Below are positions 29,386-36,648 of a DNA stretch of 36,648 nucleotides, piece after piece. Below the pieces are notes generated by a model. It saw only the letters and a list, made by a program, of their open reading frames with translations, was not told the origin of the DNA and did not search any database. This DNA is from Symsagittifera roscoffensis (taxonomy: Eukaryota > Xenacoelomorpha > Acoela > Convolutidae), in the NCBI RefSeq assembly GCF_963678635.1, contig NW_026971138.1:1-36648 (forward strand), read 5' to 3'. The translations under genes were made by a program, and so were the position numbers. The first letter of the stretch is position 1. Every line of letters starts with the position of its first letter.

Positions 29386-30074
29386 AAAATTCATGTCCTA
29401 ACGTTATAGTTTTATGATTCACAATTGTCAAATTTCTAAATCTACTGAAAGTTGTGTCTTGATGTACATTAAATATTTTCACTTCAAAAGCTGCAGAAAA
29501 TCTTCTCAGAAACTGTTTAGGAAAAATATTAGCAATGGACGCGATGTATACGTATGAGGCAACGCTTTAAATATTCTGGTGTCTCTCTTTGAACTCGTAT
29601 GAAGCTACCTTGATGCTTTCAAGTAGGGTCAGAATACCCACAATTTGGGAGCTCTCAGAACTTTGGAGCTCTTTGAGAGCTCTTTGATCAATTTCAGAGC
29701 TCTTGGCATAATTTGGGAGCTCTTTGAACTTTGAATGTGGCAAAACTTCTCAACTTGAAACGAAAGTTACGAGAAAAGAAATCAAATCAAGTCAAAAGTA
29801 AATTTTTCTCAGGATGTTTTCGCGGACTACTGTTAGTCAATAGCAAAATAGCTTTATAGGTTTGCTCGCATTTCATTTCTGGCAATGTTTCAGAAATCAC
29901 CATTAAGCTAATTTATCAGAGATGGCAAATACTAACTTTTGTACGGCAAAATACTTGCCTCCTAATCTGGATGGTTTGATCTCAAGCTTCATTGGATGAA
30001 ATTTTTGTCGCAGCTATCATTTGCCTGCTAAGTGATCAAAGCATTTCAAAGAAGAGACAAAGCTAAAATAAAAT
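29386..30074. repeat. Block U, copy 2
   Basis: Homologue of copy 1 with a GAGCTC-rich short tandem at about 29,648-29,740. The shared - strand frame has TAA at the QNIQ position. The sequence runs on into V at about 30,070 without the foldback element, so this is an empty site. Confidence 0.75.
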
Positions 30075-30753
30075 GAATCCATCCAATTAAGTTTTATTTA
30101 AATTAAACCTTTGTAATTAAGTTACTTAATATTAGGTAAAAATAAATGTTTTTGTGGAAGTTTAATTACATAGAAGTACATTGAGGTTAATAAAAGATAA
30201 AACCAGAGCAAATTTTATTGGCGTTCCTGTTTTTGAGAGTTCGTTGAATTTGGGAGCTCTTTCTATGCGGACAATTATTTCTAAAGAGAACGAAATTCAA
30301 TCAAATCAATGGTAATTTCCTGCCCTCTTTCTTAGTGGCTTAAAATTAGTTTATAAAAAAAAACCTGCATAGGTTTGCCCGCTTTTACTTTCTAATGTTT
30401 CAAAAATTTCCATTAAGCAATATTATCACGGTTAAATAATTTATATTGAAAGGTTATGAAATAGTAAAAAGAAACAAAATTCATAAGCTATCAAAGTTTA
30501 AATGTTGTGCTAAGTTTTGACGGTCGGTTGGACGAAGCCGCTCTAATGAAAATTTTATTTTGTTGTACCATATTGTTGTTGCAGCATTCCCATGACAAAA
30601 ATCGAAGATTTGCCATTGAAAGAACGGTAAAAAGCGGCTGACATTCATCTTAACCAATAACAGCTAGAAAATTTCTTAAAAATCAAATTTATATTGAATT
30701 ATGAAGATTACATACATATAACTTTTTTGCGTATTTTCAACACAAAATCAAAC
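30075..30753. repeat. Block V, copy 2
   Basis: Collinear with copies 1 and 3. It contains GGTCGGTTGGACGAAGCCGC (about 30,521) and ends in TTTTCAACACAAAATCAAAC next to a 2HP Q end. Confidence 0.75.
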
Positions 30754-31295
30754 AAGACTGCTCGTATCAGGGCAAAACCCTGAATGTTCTGACTGCCTTT
30801 TAAGGTTTAGCGAGCAGTAATAACATAAATATTATTAACAAATTAAACGTAACAAAATGAAAAAATTTTTTTTTCAAAATTTGAAACTTTTTCCATGAAG
30901 ATCATCCCCTCACACGCAATATAAACTACAAAAGAATAGATTTCGCTTTTTGTAACAAACTAATTATGGCAAATGAGGTTCTTTCAACCAATTTGAAACA
31001 ATTTCTAAGACGGATTAATTCTCCGCTTACGCGTTAATAGCGGGAAGTGTATCGCGCGTTATTTGTCCCAAATTAGCCAAAATGGTAATCTTTAAACCCT
31101 CATAACTTTACGAAAAATGATCACAGGAAGTGAAATATATTTTCAAAATTGAGCTCAGGACAACAATACTTTTCGATTGATATGAAAAAAAACTCCGTCA
31201 AAAATGGCTTGTTAAAAAGTCGAAATTTGTCTGAAGAAAAAAAAAACCCACCCCGAGCACAAATATTCCGTTACTTTCGTATCGAAAGTCGGAAC
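30754..31295 (-). mobile_element. 2HP element between V and R, second occurrence
   Basis: Same subfamily as 22,013-22,549 (CAGGGCAAAACCCTG at the Q end, GCGGGAAGTGTATCGCGCG centre). Its P-end stem ACTTTCG-TAT-CGAAAGT is intact. Confidence 0.8.
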
Positions 31296-31785
31296 AATTA
31301 CAGTTTTGAAATAATTGGAAACAAGTAGAGGACGGTGAGAGGCAAAATTAATGGTATAAACCTTAATTGTTTCTGCTGCAAGTGTGATGCATCAAACATT
31401 CAAGTCAGCAATTTTTGTTAGTCCGGCATTAATTTTGAAAAACGACCGTTGAATAAAAAATACCTGACTATTAAAAGTATACTGGAAATTTACTATGGAA
31501 AAGCATCCTCTTAAAAAAGCACAAATTACTGCCTTCAGCTGAAAAAAAGCAGTCAATGAGATGGAAACCTTATCAATAAAATTGATTATAAATTTCTTGA
31601 ACTGATCTGAAATTGTGATTCTACCAAACTTCACTCTTGAAAATTCAATTCTCATGTCAACTCGAAGATTCTTCATGAATCTAATTGCTTGTTTCCACTA
31701 TTATAACTGTAAAAGCCATAAACTCAAGTATGAGTAAATTATCTTATATGTTACAAGCTCGTACAGTCATGAATCGGATTGATAT
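31296..31785. repeat. Block R, copy 4
   Basis: More diverged than copies 1-3. The - strand frame (31,392-31,676, 94 codons) remains open with many amino-acid changes. Confidence 0.75.
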
Positions 31786-32075
31786 GTGAGCAGTTTTGAA
31801 AGTAAGCAGTTTTGAATGGATGTTGAGTGTAAGCAGCTTTATATGTGAGCAGTTTTGAATACAAGCAGTTTTGAATGTAAGCTGTTTTAGCTGTTTTAAA
31901 TAGAAATTGAATGTAAGCACTTTTGAAAGTAAGCAGTTTTGAATGTAAGCAGTTTTGAATGGAAATTGAGTGTAAAGCATTTTTGTATGAAGGCAGTTTT
32001 GAATGGGGGAAGTTTTGAATGTAAGCAATTTTCAACGTAAGCAGTTTTGAATGGAAATTGAAAACAAGCAGTTTT
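31786..32075. repeat. 16-bp minisatellite, array 5
   Basis: Shorter array, punctuated as in the others, with a local GCTGTTTTAGCTGTTTTAAA duplication near 31,880. Its right end is fused to the A/T-rich part of a 2HP instead of block S. Confidence 0.9.
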
Positions 32076-32492
32076 CTTTTCTAAAAACTGAAAATTTTTA
32101 GGAAAATCATCCCCCCGCACGCCATTTAAAGTACAAAAAGATAGAATTCGTTCCTTGTAACAAATCAATTATGGCAAATAAGCTTCATTCAACCAATTTG
32201 GAACAATTTATAAGAAGGATTAAACCTCCGCTTACGCGTTAATAGCGAAAATTATATCGCGCGTTAATTGTCACAAATTGGTCAAAATGGCAATCTTTAA
32301 ACCCTCATAACTTTACGAAAAATTATCACAGGTGAAATATCTTTTCATTTTTAAGCTTAAGACAACAATACCTTTCGAATGATATAAAAAATTTTCTCAA
32401 AAATGGCTATTTAAAAGTCGAAATTTGTCTGAAGAAAAAAAAACCCACCTCGAGCACAAATATTCCGTTATTTTCGTATCGAAAGTCGGAAC
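32076..32492 (-). mobile_element. 2HP element lacking the Q end
   Basis: Starts in the A/T-rich Q part (AAATCATCCCCCCGCACGCC) at the edge of the minisatellite and runs through the P-end hairpin at 32,492. Its stem has one T-G wobble (TTATTTTCG/CGAAAGT). Followed by block U. Confidence 0.75.
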
Positions 32493-33213
32493 AAAAAAAT
32501 GATTTTACTTTTGAAAAATCCACGTCCTAACGTTAAAGTCTTATGATTCACAATTGTCAAATTTCTAAATCCACTGAAAGTTGTCTTTTGAAGTACATTA
32601 AACTATTTCACTTCAAAAACTGCTGAAAATCATCGAAGAAACTGTTTAGGAAGAATATTAGCAATAGACGCGACGTATACGTATGAGGCATCGCTTTAAA
32701 TATTCTGGTGTCTCTCTTTGAACTCGTATGAAGCTACCTTGATGCTTTCAAGTAGGGTCAGAAAACCCACAATGTGGGAGCTCTCTGAAGTTTGAAGCTC
32801 TTTGAGAGCTCTTTGAGAGCTCTTTGATCAATTTGAGAGCTCTTGGCACAATTTGGGAGCTCTTTGAACTTTGAATGTGGCATAACTTTTCATCTTGAAA
32901 CGAAAGTTACGAGAAAAGAAATCAATTCAAGTCAAAAATAAATTTTTCTCAGGATGTTTTCGCGGACTACTGGAAGTGAATAGCAAAATAGCTTCATAGG
33001 TTTGCTAGCATTTCATTTCTGGCAATGTTTCAGAAATCACCATTAAGCAAATTTATCAGAGATAGCAAATACTAACTTTTGTACGGCAAAATTCTTGCCT
33101 CTTAATATGAATGGTTTGATCTCAAGCTTCATTAGATAAATTTTTTGTCGCAGCTATCATTTGCCTGCTAAGTGATCAAAGAACTTCAAAGATTAGACAA
33201 AGCTTAAGTAAAA
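32493..33213. repeat. Block U, copy 3
   Basis: Collinear with copies 1 and 2, with a GAGCTC-rich short tandem at about 32,777-32,870. The shared - strand frame has two stops. Second empty site for the foldback element at about 33,210. Confidence 0.75.
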
Positions 33214-33877
33214 TGGAGCCATCAAATTAAGTTTTATTTAAATAAAAACTTTGTAATTAAGTTAACTAATTTTAAGTAAAAATAAATATTTACATCATAG
33301 AAATTAAGAGGTTAATAAAAGATAAAACAAGAGTAAATTCTATTGGCGTTCCTGTTTTTGAGAGTTCATTGAATTTGGGAGCTCTTTCTATGCGGACAAT
33401 TATATGTAAAGAGAACGAAATTCAATCAAATCAATGGTAATTTTTGCCATCTTTTTTAGTGGCTTACTACTAGTTTAAAGAAAAAAAACTGCATAGGTTT
33501 GCCCGCTTTTACTTTCTAATGTTTCAAAAACCTCCAATAAGCAATATTATCACAGTTAAATAATTTATATTGAAAGTTTATGAAATAGTAAAAAGAAACA
33601 AAATTCATAAGCTAGCAAAGTTTAAATGTTGTGCTAAGTTTTGACGGTCGGTTGGGCGAAGCCGCTCTAATGAAAATTTTATTTTGTTGTACCATATTGT
33701 TGTTGCAGCATTCCCATGACAAAAATCGAAGATATGCCATTGAAAGAACGGTAAAAAGCGGCTGACATTCATCTTAGCCAATAACAGCTAGAAAATTTCT
33801 TAAAAATCAAATTTATTTTGAATTATGAAGATTACATACATATAAATTTTTTGCGTATTTTCAACACAAAATCAAAG
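33214..33877. repeat. Block V, copy 3
   Basis: Very close to copy 2 (for example both lack the CAGGCTCCAGTCGGGAGTGG segment), so copies 2 and 3 share a recent ancestor. Confidence 0.75.
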
Positions 33878-34288
33878 AAGACTGCTCGTATCAGAGCAAA
33901 ACCCTGAATGTTCTGACTGCCTTTTAAGGTTTAGCGAGCAGTAATAACATAAATATTATTAAGAAATTAAACGTAAAAAAATGAAAAATTTTTTTTTTCA
34001 AAATTTGAAACTTTTTCCATGAAGATCATCCCCTCACACGCAATATAAACTACAAAAGAATAGATTTCGCTTTTTGTAACAAACTAATTATGGCAAACGA
34101 GTTTCTTTCAACCAATTTGAAACAATTTCTAAGACGGATTAATTCTCCGCTTACGCGTTAATAGCGGGAAGTATATCGCGCGTTATTTGTCCCAAATTAG
34201 CCAAAATGGTAATCTTTAAACCCTCATAACTTTACGAAAAATGATCACAGCTGAAATATCTTTTCAAATTTAAGCTCAAGACAACAAT
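33878..34288 (-). mobile_element. 2HP element truncated into the minisatellite
   Basis: The Q end (TCAGAGCAAAACCCTGA, stem partly broken) through the CpG-rich centre is present. The P half stops at AAGCTCAAGACAACAATA, where it joins the 16-bp array. The P-end hairpin and block R are missing, indicating a deletion with one end inside the minisatellite. Confidence 0.75.
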
Positions 34289-34673
34289 ATGTGAGCAGTT
34301 TTGAATGAAAGCAGTTTTCAATGTAAGCAGTTTTAAATAGAAATTGAATGTAAGCACTTTTGATGTAAGCAGTTTTGAATGTAAGCAGTTTTGATGAAAA
34401 TTGAGTGTAAGCAATTTTGTATGTAAGCAGTTTTGAATGGGGGGAGTTTTGAATGTAAGCAATTTTGAACTTTAGCAGTTTTGAATGGAAATTGAGTGTA
34501 AGCAATTTTGTATGTAAGCAGTTTTGAATGGGGGCAGTTTTGAATGTAAGCAATTTTGAACGAAAGCAGTTTTGAATGGAAATTGAGAATAAGCAGTTTT
34601 GTATGTAAACAGTTTTGAATGTAAGTAGTTTTGAATGAAAGCAGTTTTGAAAGAAAATTGAATGTAAGCAGTT
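34289..34673. repeat. 16-bp minisatellite, array 6
   Basis: Starts inside the repeat pattern directly after the truncated 2HP. It has an internal duplication of the GAATGGGGGGAGTTTTG and GTAAGCAATTTTG segment (34,437 and 34,527) compared with arrays 2-4. Followed by block S. Confidence 0.95.
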
Positions 34674-35300
34674 TTTTATTTTTCATTAATACATTAAACC
34701 TGTGCAACCTGAAAAACCTTTTTTAAAAATTCGGCGGAATGTAGCATTTTCGACTGCGAAGTGAAAAAATGACGTGTTAACAAGAAATTTTTAGCTAGTC
34801 ATCAAATAAAGACCAGAAATTGACGAGGTTTTGTTGTTCCAACGAATGAAAAGTTGTTCTTGACTTTTTTCCAACACAAAATCAGTTTCAAAAAATGATA
34901 AGAATGCTGCTATGTTACACCATAATGAGGCACTTTCAGCCATAATTTAAATCAAATCAAAAAATTTAAAAGTTTTTTTTTCAGTCGTGAAAAACTGGTT
35001 GGAAGTTTTTGATTTTGGACTTATTTTGAGCCAAAAAAGAGAGCGAGCAATTTCTATGAGGGCAAATATAACATTCTTTGCACAGCTTCGTAGCAAAATT
35101 TTCTTGCTAAAGTTCTTTTTTTCAGCTGAAGAAATTTTTTGCTATTTGCACAGCTAGAGCGACTCCTGTTATTTTTGCTGAAGATGTCTGCGATAATGAC
35201 ATTTGTTCCAACGATAATGACATTTGCAATTTTTTTTGCTAACATTGTTTTCTGAGTAATTTATGATACTGCTCCATGATATTGCTCCAATTATTACTCG
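34674..35300. repeat. Block S, copy 5
   Basis: Closest to copy 4 (shared GTAGCATTTTCGACTGC and GACGTG variants). It ends at TTATTACTCG and is followed by TTGGAGCAGTATCA, giving the same inverted junction as at 25,609 (arms 35,277-35,290 and 35,301-35,314). Confidence 0.8.
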
Positions 35301-35310
35301 TTGGAGCAGT

Positions 35311-35461
35311 ATCAAATTTGAGCTCAGGACAACAATACCTTTCGATTGATATGAAAAAAACTCCGTCAAAAATGGCTAGTTAAAAATTCGAAATTTGTCT
35401 GAAGAAAAAAAAACCCAACCCGAGTCCAAATATTCCGTTACTTTCGTATCGAAAGTCGGAA
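35311..35461 (-). mobile_element. 2HP fragment (P end only)
   Basis: Begins TATCAAATTTGAGCTCAGGA and ends with an intact ACTTTCG-TAT-CGAAAGT stem. It is a fourth example of the S-to-2HP junction seen in the triplicated array. Confidence 0.75.
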
Positions 35462-35952
35462 TAATTACAATTTTGAAATAACTGGAAATAAGTGCAGGAC
35501 GGTGAGAGGCAAAAATATTGGTATAAACCTTAATTGTTTCTGCTGCAAGTGTGATGCATCAAACGTTCAAGTCACCAATTTTTGTGAGTCCGGCATTATT
35601 TTTGAGAAACGACCGTTGAATAAGAAATATCTGACTATTAAAAGTAAACTGGAAATTTACTATGGAAAAGCATCCTCTTAAAAAAAGCACAAACTACTGC
35701 CTTCAGCTGAAAATTAGCAGTCAATAAGATGAAAACCTTATCAATAAAATTGAACATAAATTTCTTGAACTGATCTGAAATTGTGATTCTACCAAACTTC
35801 ACTCTTGAAAATTCAATTCTCATGTCAACTCGAAGATGCTTCATGAATCTAATTGCTTGTTCCCACTATTATAACTGTAAAAACCATAAACTCAAGTATG
35901 ATTAAATTATCTTAAATGTTACAAACTCGTACAGTCATGAATCGGATTGATA
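35462..35952. repeat. Block R, copy 5
   Basis: Most like copy 4. The - strand frame (35,638-35,844) is open but ends earlier. Confidence 0.75.
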
Positions 35953-36158
35953 TGTGAGCAGCTTTGAAAGTAAGCAGTTTTGAATGGATGTTGAGTGTAA
36001 GCAGCTTTATATGTGAGCAGTTTTGAATACAAGCAGTTTTGAATGCAAATTGAGTGTAAGCATTTTTGTATGAAGGCAGTTTTGAATGGGGGAAGTTTTG
36101 AATGTAAGCAATTTTCAACGTAAGCAGTTTTGAAAGGAAATTGAAAATAAGCAGTTTT
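35953..36158. repeat. 16-bp minisatellite, array 7 (shortest)
   Basis: About 12 units. It lacks the central third of array 5 but shares its flanks and variants, including the right-hand fusion to 2HP. Confidence 0.9.
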
Positions 36159-36568
36159 AATTTCTAAAAATTGAAATTTTTTATGAAAATCATCCCCCCG
36201 CACGCCATTTAAAGTTCAAAAAGATAGAATTCGTTCCTTGTAACAAATCATTTATGGCAAATAAGCTTCGTTCAACCAATTTGTTATAAGAAGGATTAAA
36301 CCTCCGCTTACGCGTTCATAGCGATAATTATATCGCGCGTTAAATGTCCCAAAGTGGCCAAAATGGCAATCTTTAAACCCTCATAACTTTACGAAAAATG
36401 ATCACAGGTGAAATATCTTTTCATTTTTAAGCTTAAGACAACAATACCTTTCGAATGATATAAAAAAATTTCTCAAAAATGGCTATTTAAAAATCGAAAT
36501 TTGTCTGAAGAAAAAAAAACCCACCTCGAGCACAAATATTCCGTTATTTTCGTATCGAAAGTCGGAAC
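36159..36568 (-). mobile_element. 2HP element lacking the Q end, second occurrence
   Basis: Same left breakpoint as 32,076 and same T-G wobble in the P-end stem, so these two are copies of one event. A small deletion removes GGAACAATTTA near 36,282. Confidence 0.75.
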
Positions 36569-36648
36569 AAAAAAATGATTTTACTTTTGAAAAATCCACG
36601 TCCTAACGTTATAGTCTTATGATTCACAATTGTCAAATTTCTAAATCC
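36569..36648. repeat. Block U, copy 4 (cut by window edge)
   Basis: The first 80 bases of block U, matching 32,493-32,572 almost exactly; the rest lies outside the window. Confidence 0.75.

Overview
This is an AT-rich, gene-poor stretch of animal nuclear DNA made almost entirely of repeats. No intact protein gene, rRNA or tRNA could be supported. The metazoan call rests on one recognisable protein remnant, the gag region of a BEL/Pao LTR retrotransposon with a DUF1759-type core (about 11,260-11,840). The rest fits: tetranucleotide microsatellites, several minisatellites, foldback elements and nested non-autonomous repeats. The exact lineage cannot be read from the sequence.

Left third (1-11,950). 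A GATCATTAGGTATA minisatellite (1-370 and 4,056-4,596, with a 20-bp relative at 3,590-3,965) precedes a leader-like block X (371-717; 4,597-4,910). X is followed by pieces of BEL/Pao gag and by a second non-gag block, Y (1,260-2,158; 8,666-9,560). In the second locus a 1.21-kb unit, made of about 1.09 kb of gag joined to about 120 bp of leader, is repeated three times head to tail (4,911-8,544). The longest gag copy (9,788-11,948) carries many stops and frameshifts and ends where another repeat begins. A (TATC)n/(CT)n array with higher-order structure lies at 2,746-3,590.

Middle and right (11,950-36,648). The dominant component is a family of about 530 bp, called here the two-hairpin element (2HP). 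One end has the stem ACTTTCG/CGAAAGT inside TTCCG...CGGAA, the centre has a CpG-rich nested inverted repeat, and the other end has the stem CAGGGC/GCCCTG. About 20 full or partial copies are present. Those at 11,978-14,672 are on the + strand and those from 17,874 onward on the - strand, creating an inverted repeat with about 1.1-kb arms (13,452-14,555 and 17,931-19,035). Between and around 2HP copies lie further repeated blocks, named here R, S, T, U and V, plus a 16-bp minisatellite (consensus TGTAAGCAGTTTTGAA) found as seven arrays. The order 2HP-U-V-2HP-R-minisatellite-S-T-2HP recurs as large segmental duplications, and R-minisatellite-S is tandemly triplicated (22,401-27,240, unit about 1.61 kb). 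One block-U/V junction is interrupted by a 729-bp foldback element with about 323-bp inverted arms (20,563-21,291). Two paralogous copies preserve the uninterrupted site.

Nothing here looks like a cooperating set of genes. The biology is that of a repeat nest growing by transposition, tandem duplication and recombination. The best leads are the 2HP family (conserved foldable structures with one compensatory base-pair change), the foldback insertion with empty-site paralogues, and the chimeric 1.21-kb gag/leader tandem. Block names are mine, block edges are good to roughly 5-20 bases, and identities were judged by eye.
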